Assembly (NCBI RefSeq): GCF_001039355.2
Contig: NW_019776151.1
Span: 1-64,000, forward strand
Direction: 5' to 3'
DNA from: Lingula anatina
Taxonomy: Eukaryota; Brachiopoda; Lingulata; Lingulida; Lingulidae
DNA: 64,000 nt
Every line of letters begins with the position of its first letter. Position 1 is the first letter of the stretch. Shown piece after piece: positions 23,717-33,926 of this stretch. A program made the translations under genes and the position numbers. The notes beneath the pieces were generated by a model. That model saw nothing but the letters and a program-made list of their open reading frames with translations, did no database searches and was not told the DNA's origin.

Positions 23717-24640
23717 ATGCAAGCACTTAAGCTTAAAGTAGCCAATCATCCGAAAGTCGATACAGCTGTTGAAGCTGCCAATGGTGGAGACAACATGAAC
23801 GTTGCTGCGGTCCAGTATGCTAGAAGGCAAGTGACGTCCTCGATGGAAACCCCCTATAAGGGCGGAGAAGTTCAGGAGCCTCAATTCGAGCGACGCATTC
23901 CCGATGAAGAGCGCCGTCTGTGGTAGATTCTGCTAGGACATGCTGCACCCTGTCCAACGCAGTGGCTCGGGGTATCACAGGGTTCAAGTTACATAACCTT
24001 GACGTACCTCGAGCCCCCAGTAAGATGTCAACCTGTCCCGAAACCGAGAAGATGCTGACTGAAAGTTGGCGCCGATAATTAGAGGCGTGGGTTGCTAAGA
24101 GGTGATGCCATGTAGAAGAGGGACACTGGTCCCGTGTTGTACCCGGCCGAGATGGTCGGAAGAGGACAAGGTCCTATGTTGTGCCCGGCTGAGATGGTCG
24201 GAAGAGGACAAGGTCCTACGTTGTGCCCGGCTAAGATGGTCGGAAGAGGACAAGGTCCTGTGATGTGCCCGACTTGGCCAGTCGGATGAGCGGTTCCAGA
24301 CCTGGGGTCTGATTTTTTTTTTAGTATTCCGTTTTTTAAGAGTACCGACTGTTTGTCGGAAGTAATGGTTCCAGACGAGAACAACTGGCAGAACACGCCC
24401 AGTAAGACATTACCGCAATGGTGATGTCCTCAGCGATTAAAGAGTGCTGTATGACAGTCAGCATGAAACTAAATTCTAGACGGGCAGTGTCAGCAGACGT
24501 TCCCATGAACATCCAGGCTACGAGAATTGTCATCCCCAGACCAGACGCTACCAGAGTCCAGAGGCTACTAAAGACGTTGCGATCGAAACTTAAAGACTTT
24601 AACTTTAGCTTAACAGTTGTTGTTACTATTGAACTTTGAT
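23717..24640 (+). other. moderately GC-rich, possibly formerly coding segment with 42-bp minisatellite
   Basis: Base composition rises relative to its surroundings. 23717-23926 gives a charged 69-residue frame (HPKVDTAVEAANGGDN..., ...QEPQFERRIPDEERRLW) and 24418-24639 a second one. About four 42-bp units ('cccggctgagatggtcggaagaggacaaggtcct...') lie at 24118-24290. It looks like a degraded gag-like or other element-encoded region, but no diagnostic motif is visible and I do not assign a family. Confidence 0.3.
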
Positions 24641-24952
24641 TGATATACGTGGTAATCGAAATTTACCTTTGTGCAATAATTGAGCTCTGTGAGACGCTAC
24701 CTGAATCTTGAGGGCCGAAAAATGACTTTAATCTTCGCAAAGAAAGAGCTCAGAGAAATATTACTAGAACATTGTGACTAGAACTATGATCTAAGGCTTT
24801 ATTCAAAGCAACGCTACCAAAAATGAGAGACTCAGTGGTTAATGAAGTGCTTACATAACTTTAATTCATTGTAACATTATATTTTTATTTTATTATTTTT
24901 TTAATAAAATTTTTTGTTCAGAAATCCACTCTTGTCATTAGCTTGGGATATA

Positions 24953-25046
24953 CTTTCCCACGGGAGCGCAACATCCGCCCCGATCCCGAACTCGAACGGC
25001 GCCGCCACTCCGGGCTCGGTCGCGCCGGAGGGGGCGCGCGTTTCAA
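24953..25046. other. isolated GC-rich island
   Basis: About 90 bases of very GC- and CpG-rich sequence ('gaacggcgccgccactccgg', 'gcgccggagggggcgcgcg') begin abruptly after 'atactttccca' and end abruptly at segment B of the nested repeat. Nothing else in the window has this composition. Confidence 0.7.
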
Positions 25047-25820
25047 TATCAATCTGTAGACCACGTATTGATACAACATATGTGCATGCGTTAATTCTTG
25101 GAAGAAGCTATAAGCATGAGTCATCATTGAATGCGATCTTTTGCCAAAAGCTAAGAGCAATGTTGTGAAAGATATAAGAATAAACATTCACTGTGTTCAC
25201 ACAGAAATACCACTTGTGAAAAAAGGCATTCATGCTTGAAATGGAAAACTTTGATCTCTAGCTTTGATCTCTAAGGAGGCGTTTTTTTATTATTTATATA
25301 ATATATATAATACTTGAAAATAAAGTCAAGTATGCTTGAAACTAACGTAGAGGTCGTGAATGTCAGATTTTATTCAATAAAAGCCATCAAAGAAATTAAG
25401 TAAATGAAAATAAGGAAGGCTCGTTTGTTCGTTTGCACCCCGTTTTGTCAATGCCTTTCTGCTTGAATTTAGCAACACAGTGAATTCAAACTTTTCTGCA
25501 CACCTGTGTCGTTTTACTAATGCTTGTAGCTCTGTGGTCGGTGGGACTTGAAAAACTTAAGCTTAAATCTCTAGAGGAGGTGTTTTGGATTATATGTATA
25601 CATACATACTGCAGTATGTATCTGGAAAATACTTGAATATATAGTACGTAATTCTAATAACATCAAAAATGCTTGGAATTAACGTAGAGGCCGTGCATGC
25701 AAGGTTCCTACAATTATATCCAGTCTAAGGCATCCAAAATAAGTAATTCAAACATAATTGATATTAGACTCATTTCCATCCCACCCATCAACGCCTTTCC
25801 GCTTGAATTAAGAAACAACG
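25047..25820. repeat. nested repeat, right copy (B', inverted A') plus tandem partial copy
   Basis: B' (25047-25290) is a direct copy of 21424-21690. A' (25394-25473) is an inverted copy of 21279-21357. The stretch 25240-25475 is repeated in diverged form at about 25540-25815 (shared words 'atctcta..ggaggtgtttt', 'tgctt.gaa.taacgtagagg.cgtg', 'cgcctttc.gcttgaatt.ag.aaca'). Confidence 0.65.
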
Positions 25821-26927
25821 TACGTAGTTCAGGGGAAATATCTGAGGCAAAATTGAATACCTTCCTTATAAGTATATTGACCAAATACAGAGAGTGATAA
25901 TCGAAAAATCTTTAAGTCAACAACAACAGGTGTTTGAATTTAAAGCTTGACTACCTGCATTCAGTCCCTTATGCTGCATCTTCTTTGTGAATGGTGGCCG
26001 TGACACTTCACAACACATAGATAAGGAATTTAACAACAAAAGCATCAAAAAGGAAAAAATAACATTGAAAACCTAAGCCATGCAATGAGACTGATATCAA
26101 AATCCAGACATCATAGAAGAGACAAGCATTAGAGATGCCACAGTAAATTAACTGATAACATATGTTTAACTTTTTTCTCTTCAGTACTGTGCTTGCACAT
26201 CTCCAACTTTGTTCGGAGCCCAAAGGTCAATGTCCCTCAATACAACATTGATCAAAAAAGTTGTCCCACCCCCAATTTCAAGCGCTTTTATTTACAAATG
26301 ATCACTTTACAGGAGTTAATTGCTGTAAACAATGTTTTTCTTTATTTCCTCACCACATCTTACGTGATTAATCGTTCAGAAAAAACACAATAGCGATGAG
26401 AATATCTATATTTTATAACATTAATTAAAATTAAGAGTTTGCACCCCCTCTAATCCGGTGTTTCATGTGACTTCCACCGAGGTAAAGAAATGTCTGTTAA
26501 ATATAAATATGGTTGCCCCAACCTCAGAACATTGTGTTTCTGCGACAAATCACTTGCCAGACGAGAGCTGTGAGTAAATACGTTGTCACGATGTGGCCAG
26601 CAGCAGCCCAGATGTCACCTCTTGCAAATGCAGTTAGATATCTGTACAAAATGTTACACTTAAATGTCCCTGTACCGTTCTGTTCCAGAAGGAACAGTTT
26701 AATAATACCATGAGCTAGGAATGCTCTCCAAATCCAAACTAATCTGATGACCCCTTAAAGAGATAAAAACTCTTCGTATGAGATCTATATTTCACAATAA
26801 AAACATTGTGAGTAGCTCATAAAAGTATCATATATTCTGTTTTACCACAAAAAACAGCAGTTATAGCTATTAGTCTGATATCTGAGCTTGTCTTTAGACC
26901 ACGTGACCTCCATTGATGGCTATACTC

Positions 26928-26992
26928 TGTTAAAATCTCTTAAGAGATTCAAATTTAGAGTATGCTCTTAAATCTCTTAAGAGATTTTAACA
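26928..26992. repeat. 22-bp perfect inverted repeat of palindromic arms
   Basis: The arm TGTTAAAATCTCTTAAGAGATT (26928-26949) pairs perfectly with 26971-26992 across a 21-base spacer. Each arm also contains its own 16-bp palindrome, AATCTCTTAAGAGATT, so several alternative hairpins are possible. It lies near the centre of the foldback element. Confidence 0.9.
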
Positions 26993-27369
26993 AAAAAAAA
27001 CAAACTTTTTAGAAAAAAAAGGGACTAACTTTGAATGTAAAAATGGATTTAATAAACCATTGGTAAATATGGGCAAACTGTTGTTGACTCCAGGAAAATT
27101 CATTTTTTGGTCGAAACGAAAAGTTATTATCCCTTTAAGCGATAATATTCTAAACACGTCCAAGAAACATTCTGCAACATGTCTTCAGACCCTCATCTGG
27201 CCATCGATGGAATACAAGAAATGCCTTGATTTTTCAGCAAAACCAGCTTCCTCCTTGTGATGGTTGACCAAGTTCCAGTACCTCTGGGATCGCTGAACGT
27301 AATGTTCTAAGCTGATAATTCACTACATCTGCTAGAACTAACTTCAGGTATAAAACCAGAATTAATCAT

Positions 27370-27660
27370 GACAGCGAACTTTCACACAGCTGTCGTCTGG
27401 CAAGTATTTTGTTGCAGAACACAACGTTCTGAGGATAGGGCAACAACATCTGAACCCTGATATTAACCCTACTGAGCACCTGTGTCATGAATCGGAGTGT
27501 GCAATGCAGAGGAGAATTAATCCCCAGATACTCTGGACCAACTTTGCCAAGTTCTTTATGAAAAATGGGACAATATCCAAGAAACAGAATTGTTACCCTT
27601 GGTGAAGGCTTGTCGCGTCGCCCACAGGAGGCAATTGCAGAACGCGGTAAGCACACACGA
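27370..27660 (+). pseudogene. Tc1-like transposase C-terminal remnant
   Basis: The plus strand reads NPTEHLCHESECAMQRRINP (from about 27468), matching the '(D)LNPIEHLWDEL.R.(V)..R' block that contains the last catalytic acidic residue of Tc1-like transposases. It is followed by a degraded tail ending in an ACRRRLQ-like block near 27610-27650. The preceding 'HTA...' block is frameshifted. A related inverted copy of the 'cagct.tcgtctggcaagt' part lies at 26515-26580. It is dead. Confidence 0.75.
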
Positions 27661-28277
27661 AATTAGACACGTGACCTTTAACGAGCACATGTTTATGCTA
27701 ATATGTGTGTAAATTTGGCGATATCTGGTGGTGTCTTTTAAACTTAACAGGCATTTCTTTGCCACAGTGAAACACTGGATAAGAGAGGGTGGACACTTTT
27801 AATTTGAATTAATGTTATAAAGTATAGATGTTTTCTGAACGATTAATCATGTAAGATATAGTATCTGGAATAAAAGGCATTGTTTACATTAGTTTTCACT
27901 AGTGACAAGATCATTTGTAAATAAAAGCACATGTAATTGGAATGGGACAGCCTTTTTGACCAATGTTGTATAAAAGATTTCTACAGCGTTAGCATTGGTA
28001 TTTATAGTTAAGTGTTTGAGTTCCTTTCAAACACATAAAATACCAATGCTAACTCTGTGGAAATGTCTGGTTTTTGAGTTCAGTCTCATTGCATGGCTTA
28101 GTTTATCAAAGTTATTTTTTCCTTTTTGATGCTTTTGTTGTGAAATTCCTTATCTATGTATTGTGAAGTGTCTTCGCGCATCGGCCACCATTCACAAAGA
28201 AGGGGCAGCATAAGGGACTGAATGCAGGTAGTCAAGCTTTAAATTAATCCTCGTTTTTGTAGGATTTTTCGATTATA

Positions 28278-28690
28278 ACTTTTTATATTTGGTCACTGGT
28301 GAGGCACATAAAAAGTCGTCTTTCGCAATATTTCGACAGCCATTTCTGCTTTCAGAAACTGCAGGTGTAGTGCATGCCAGTGTTAAAAGCGCAAAGAAGC
28401 TGTTCACGTGCGCCATGTCTGGCACTGTAAAAGATAGACGTGGGTAGTGAGAACTTGCCTGATGAAGATGGATACCCATGAACTTGTGAACGTTACATTT
28501 ACGTTAGAGTATCAAACCAAAAAGCTTTAAATAGGAATGAAAATAATTAAAATTAATTACAAAGACAAAAGGGATGAAGCTGGTGATAAACAGATGAAAA
28601 TAAGGAATGATAATTCCGTTCATGTAAACGAAAAACAGAAAAACAATCAACAAACAATCTTAAACGCTAATATAATTTTTTTTTAATGTT
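28278..28690 (-). pseudogene. truncated LRR-Ig receptor copy (N-terminus only)
   Basis: The ATG at 28416 begins the family signal peptide (MAHVNSFFALLTLACTTPAV). Homology continues to the codons CASPVT and stops at about 28293, 16 bases from the end of the foldback element. The remaining 600-plus codons are missing. The 5' flank 28420-28690 matches the spacer between the other array units. It represents an array unit destroyed at the foldback boundary. Confidence 0.85.
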
Positions 28691-28712
28691 CGATTTTTAT
28701 TCACCATTTCTC

Positions 28713-28780
28713 AGGTCTGACCTGGAGGTTTTCGTGCCTAATCACACTTCCAGGCAGTAAAATAAAATATCAAATGATTC
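28713..28780 (-). promoter_or_regulatory. conserved 3' UTR hairpin-like element and poly(A) signal, proximal unit
   Basis: On the minus strand a CCTGGAAGTG...CCTCCAGG foldable element lies downstream of the stop of the proximal LRR-Ig unit. The AATAAA complement is at 28696-28701, just beyond it. The same block recurs at 31211-31262 and 33752-33803 and in decayed form at 16146. Confidence 0.6.
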
Positions 28781-28904
28781 ATGCAATGGATACTTTTTAT
28801 TGAACCATTGATGGATCAGTGAATAGTTGTAAGATGCACATTAAGGCATGTAGTATCTAGGGTATATATTTCACGTATTAAAAATAAAAATGATAATTTC
28901 ACTG

Positions 28905-30941
28905 TCAATTTAAACATAATGTTTTTTCATCAAAAAAGTCCAATTTTTCTTCCTCTACGGAGGTATCTTCTGTCGAGGATTGACCACTGGTACAAACACT
29001 CCCCACCGAGATCCCATCCATAGGAACGTCTTTGGAACTTTTCTTGTAGGAATTTATTGAGCCACCAGAATTGCGGTGTTTCATTTCTCGTTCAAAGTGA
29101 CCACGCACTTCAGACGAAATAGCATGCGCTGCGATTATTAAAACCAGGAAAACTAAAAGAAGTCCAAGCGTCCAAAGAGATTCTTTCATAGAGCGAATAG
29201 CATGAATTTCCTTTTTTACAATTGTAAGTTCTTCATGATCACAGTGAGTGTTTGCTCTAACCTCCTTAACAACATTGCCCATTGAATTCGTTGCCTGGCA
29301 TGTGACTAATATATCATTATCGCTGGTTACTATAGACGCCGAAACACTGGTATTGTATTTAGAGAATTGTCTCGAATGCGTTAGAGAAGACGCATTGCGC
29401 CCTGACGACAATTGCACAATCACATCTGGTGGTGGATCACCTATCGCATTGCACGTTATCAGCTGACTGTCATTGCTGTCAAACTGACCAATGCTTAGCG
29501 TAACTTCTGGCGGATAGCATCGCATATCAGACTGAGATAGAGATGACGGCTCCCGACCTCTTGACTGGGCTGGAGTGAAACACGTCGCCCCTCTTATTTC
29601 TGGCTTAGACAAAGTCCTGTTTGTCTCTCGTTGTAGCATCCATTGCAGGAGGCAGTTACAATGCAATGGATTATCGCGAAGAACCAAGACACCTTTAAAT
29701 AGTGCAAAGTCTTCAGTTATCTCGTGTAAACCGTTACGAGAGACGTCCAGATAACGGAGACGCTGAAGCGTGCTGAATGGGACAAAGCTCAAGGTTTTTA
29801 ACCCAACGTTATCCATAATAAGGACAGTCAAATTTAAGAACCCATGAAACGTCTCTGAAGTCAATGAGTTCGCATCGGTTTCCCCAAGGTCAAGATGACC
29901 TAAATATTTTGGTAGTTGCTGTATTTCTCTAACACTGAACCTTAGAGATGGAATGTGTCGCATTGTTAGTTTTCTTAAAGTCGTGCAGCGTGACAAAATT
30001 GATAGATCCGTATTTCTAATTCGCGCGTGACTCACGTCTAAGGTTCTCAATCGAGTTAAAGAGTTTAGAAAGTGCAGAGACCGAAGTTTATTACCTCCAA
30101 TCAGCAATGTACGTAGTCGCCAGTTTTTCTTGAAGATTTCTGGTGGAAGTGAATGCAGTTCATTTCTACTCAGGTCTAAATGTGACAGTAATTTTGAGTT
30201 GGCAAATATCCCTTTTGGTAGGGCGGTAAGCTTGCTGTCGCTCAAGTCTAAATATTCCAGTTGAACTAAATCTCGGAACAACTTGTGTGAAATTTGATCC
30301 TCCACTCTGTGTTTGTACAAGAAAGTAACGTTATTTGATTTCAGAATTAACTTGCGCAACTCTTTTAAATTATTGAAAGCATGGTGTGTTACTCTCAGAA
30401 CAGCGTTATCTCTAATAACAAGTCTTTTTAAAGATATCCCCTGAGAGGAAAATACATGGTCTGGTAATTCAACAGCTTTGTTGTGAGATATCTCCACGTC
30501 AGATAGCTTGGATAACATTCGAAAGCTTTTTCGAGAGAGCTGTAAATTGCTGTGAAGTAGCTTAAGAGTATTTAGCCCCGTGAAACTGTCTAGGGTATAG
30601 GCGGAGAAAGCAACGTTCTGAAGGATCAGTCTCTTCAAAGGTTGCGGCTCGGTGTAATGCTCGTTGAAGTTGCTTACCAGACGACATTTCTCCTCACACG
30701 TTACGCTAGCGTTCTCCAGGCGCGGGAAGTGCCGTAACACAAACGTCAACTCCAATCCTTCCCCCACGTGTCTCTCCACCGTTAATGAGGACGCAGGTCT
30801 CGGGACGAAAGGTGAATGTCTTTGCTTGTCACTGGTGAGGCACATAAAAGGTTGTCCTTTGCAATAATTCGGCAGCCATTTCTGCTTTCAGAAACCGCAA
30901 GTCAGTGCTAAAAGCGCAAAGAAGCTTGTCACGTGCGCCAT
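28905..30941 (-). pseudogene. LRR-Ig receptor, proximal array unit (signal-peptide frame lost)
   Basis: The body (28905-30845) is open for 646 codons: leucine-rich repeats, LRR C-cap (NPLHCNCLLQWML), Ig-like domain (CNAIGDPPPDV...TCQATNSMG), membrane segment (SLWTLGLLLVFLVLIIAAH) and a tail of about 70 residues. The family start codon at 30941 opens MPNMAHVTSFF-type sequence, but an 11-bp deletion relative to the intact unit runs the frame into a stop after about 17 codons. A 1-bp deletion further on restores the family frame. Translation could start only at internal Met 30845, without a signal peptide. I therefore call it a recent pseudogene; an intracellular or alternatively spliced product is less likely. 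The rest of the body is undamaged, so inactivation is young. Confidence 0.8.
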
Positions 30942-31193
30942 GTTTGGCATTGTAAAAGACGGACGTGTTTAGTGAGAACGTGCTTGATGAAGATGGACAC
31001 CCATGACCTTGTGAACGTTACATTTTAGGTTAGAGTATCAAACCAAAAAGTATTAAAATAGGAATTAAAATGAATTACAAAGACAAAAGGAATGAAGCTG
31101 ATGATTAACAGATGATAATAAAGAATGATAATTCCGTTCATGTAAACGACAAACAATCTTAAATGCTAATATAATTTTTTTTAATGTTCGATT

Positions 31194-31262
31194 TTTATTC
31201 ACCATTTATCAGGTCTGACCTGGAGGTTTCCGTGCTTTATCACGCTTCCAGGCAGTAAAATG
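31194..31262 (-). promoter_or_regulatory. 3' UTR element and poly(A) signal, middle unit
   Basis: AATAAA on the minus strand (31194-31199) and the conserved CCTGGAAG...CCTCCAGG foldable element (31211-31262) occupy the same position as in the other units. Confidence 0.6.
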
Positions 31263-31405
31263 AAATATAAAATGATGTATAAAATGGAACTTCTTTTCCT
31301 TGTACCATTGATGGATCAGTGAATAGTTGTAAGATGTACATTAAAGCATGTTAGAGTACAGGATATATATGTCACGGCTTAAAAATAAAAATGATAATTT
31401 CACTG

Positions 31406-33451
31406 TCAATTAAAACAATGTTTTTTCATCAAAAAGTTCAATTTTTCTTCCTCTACGGCGGTTGCTTCTGTCGAGGATTGATCACGTGTGCAAACACTCC
31501 CCACCGAGATCCCTTCGATAAGAGCGTCTTTGGAACTTTTCTCGTAGGAATTTATTGAGCCACCAGAATTTCGGTGTTTCATTTCTCGTTCAAAGTGACC
31601 ACGCACTTCAGACGAAATAGCATGCGCTGCGATAATTAAAACCAGGAAAACTAAAAGAAGTCCAAGCGTCCAAAGAGATTCTTTCATAGAGCGAATAGCA
31701 TGAATTTCTTTTTTCACGATTGTAAGTTCTTCATGACCACAGTGAGTGTTTGCTCTTACCTCCTTCACAACATTGCCCATTGAATTCGTCGCCTGGCATG
31801 TGACTAATATATCATTACCGCTGGCCACTATAGACGCCGTGACATTGGTATTGTATTTAGAGAATTGTGTCGAATGCGGCAGAGAAGACGCATTGCGCCC
31901 TGATGACAATTGCACAACCACATCTGGTGGTGGATCACCTAACGCATTGCACGTTATTAGCCGACTGTCATTGCTGTCAAACTGACCAATGCTTAGCGTA
32001 ACTTCTGGCGGATAGCATTGCATATCAGACTTAGATAGAGAAAACGGCTCTCGGCCTCTTGACTTGGCTGGAGTGAAACACGTTGCCCCCTGTATATCTG
32101 GTTTGGACAAAGTTCTGTTTGTCTCAATTTGTAGCATCTATTGCAGGAGGCAGTTGCAATGCAATGGGTTATCGCGAAGAACCAAGACACCTTTAAATAG
32201 TGCAAAGTCTTCAGTTATCTTGTGTAAACCGTTACGAGAGACGTCCAGATAACGGAGACGCTGAATCGCACTGAATGGGACAAAGCTCATATGTTTTAAC
32301 CCAACGTTATCCATAACGAGGACAGTCAAATTTAAGAACCCATGAAATGTCTCTGAAGTCAATGAGTTCACATTGGTTTCCCCAAGGTCAAGATGACCTA
32401 AATATTTTGGTAGTTGCTGTATTTCCCTAACACTGAACCTTAGAGATGGAATGCGTCGCATTGTTAGTTTTCTTAAAGTCGTGCAGCGTGACAAAATTGA
32501 TAGATCTGTATTTCTAATTCGCGTTTGACTTACGTCTAAGGTTCTCAATCGAGTTAAAGAGTTAAGAAAGTGTAGAGACCGAAATTTATTACCTCCAATC
32601 TGCAATGTACGTAGTCGCCAGGTTTTCTTGAAGATTTCTGATGAAAGTGAATGCAGTTCATTTCTACTCAGGTCTAAATGTGACAGTAATTTTGAGTTGG
32701 CAAAAACCCTTTTTGGTAGAGCGGAAATCTTGCTGTCGCTCACGTTTAAAAATTCCAGTTGAACTAAATCTCGGAACAACTTGTGTGAAATGTGATCATC
32801 CACTCTGTGTTTGGACAAGAAAGTAATGTTATTCCGTTTCAGAATTAACTTGCGCAACTCTTTTAAATTATTGAAAGCATTGTGTGTTACTCTCAGAACA
32901 GCGTTATCTCTAATAACAAGTCTTTTTAAAGATATCCCCTGAGAGGAAAAAACATGGTCTGGTTATTCAACAGCTTTGTTATTAGATATCTCCACGTCAG
33001 ATAGCTTGGATAACTTTCGAAAACTATCTCTAGAGAGCTGTAAATTGCTGTGAAGTAGCTTAAGAGTATTTAGCCCTGTGACACTGTCTAGGGTATAGGC
33101 GGAGAAAGCAACGTTCTGAAGGATCAGTTTCTTCAAATGTTGCGGCTCGTTGTAATGCTCGTTGAAGTTGCTTACCAGACGACATTTCTGCTCACACGTT
33201 ACGCTAGCGTTCTCCAGGCGCGGGAAGTGTCGTAACACAAACGTCAACTCCAATCCTTCCCCCACGTGTCTCTCCACCGTTAATGAGGACGCAGCTCTCG
33301 GGGCGAAAGTCAGAATGTCTGTGCTTGTCACTGGTGAGGCACATAAAAGGTTGTCCTTTGAAATAATTCGACAGCCATTTCTGTTTTCAGAAACCGTAGG
33401 TATAGCACATGTCAGCGCTAAAAGAGCAAAGAAGCTGTTCACGTGCGCCAT
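31406..33451 (-). pseudogene. LRR-Ig receptor, middle array unit with two nonsense codons
   Basis: The ATG at 33451 starts a good signal peptide (MAHVNSFFALLALTCAIPTV). The reading frame stays the same to the end but is broken twice: TTA becomes TAA at about 32963 (after NNKAVE, in the first repeats), and the Trp codon of the C-cap becomes TAG at about 32138 (after HCNCLLQ). A small indel changes the last 10 residues (LMKKHCFN instead of FDEKTLCFN). Domain layout otherwise equals the intact unit. The damage is point-like, so it could be a segregating null allele. As written it encodes a secreted N-terminal fragment at most. Confidence 0.85.
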
Positions 33452-33733
33452 GTCTGGCACTGTAAAAGATGGACGTGGGTAGTGAGAACGTGCGTGATGA
33501 AGATGGATACCCATGAACTTGTGAACGTTACATTTTAGGATAGAGTATCAAACCAAAAAGCATTGAAATAGGCATGAAAATAATTAAAATGAATTACAAA
33601 GACAAAAGGGATGAAGCTGGTGATAATCAGATGAAAATAAGGAATGATAATTCCGTTCATGTAAACGACAAACAGAAAAACAATCAACAAACAATCTTAA
33701 ACGCTAATATAATTTTTTTTTTAATGTTCGATT

Positions 33734-33803
33734 TTTATTCACCATTTCTCAGGTCTGACCTGGAGGTTTTCGTGCCTAATCACACTTCCAGGCAGTAAAA
33801 TAA
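33734..33803 (-). promoter_or_regulatory. 3' UTR element and poly(A) signal, intact unit
   Basis: AATAAA on the minus strand (33734-33739) lies about 190 bp after the stop codon of the intact LRR-Ig gene. The conserved foldable CCTGGAAG...CCTCCAGG block (33752-33803) is just upstream of it in transcript order. Confidence 0.65.
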
Positions 33804-33926
33804 AATATCAAATGATTCATAAAATGGAATGGATGGATCAGTGAATTGTTGTAATATGCACATTAAGGCATGTAGTATCCAGGGTATATATTTCACGTAT
33901 TAAAAATAGAAATTATTATTTCACTG

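Larger units (their letters stand above)
25896..28277. mobile_element. 2.4-kb imperfect foldback element with Tc1-type remnants
   Basis: The left arm (25896-about 26590) is the imperfect reverse complement of the right arm (about 27380-28277). The outer 200 bp are closest ('ataatcgaaaaatc', 'ttaaagcttgactacctgca', 'gccatgcaatgagactga'). Inner parts also pair ('gaacgattaatca', 'atcatttgtaaataaaagc', 'ttgatcaatgttgtat'). Between the arms sits a 22-bp perfect inverted repeat (26928-26992). The right arm contains Tc1-like transposase C-terminal sequence. It may be two truncated Tc1-like copies in inverted orientation or a true foldback element. Confidence 0.75.

Noticed and set aside
23717-23926. 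Assigning the charged 69-residue frame to a known gag or recombinase family
   Set aside because: No diagnostic motif is visible; left as possibly coding, unassigned.
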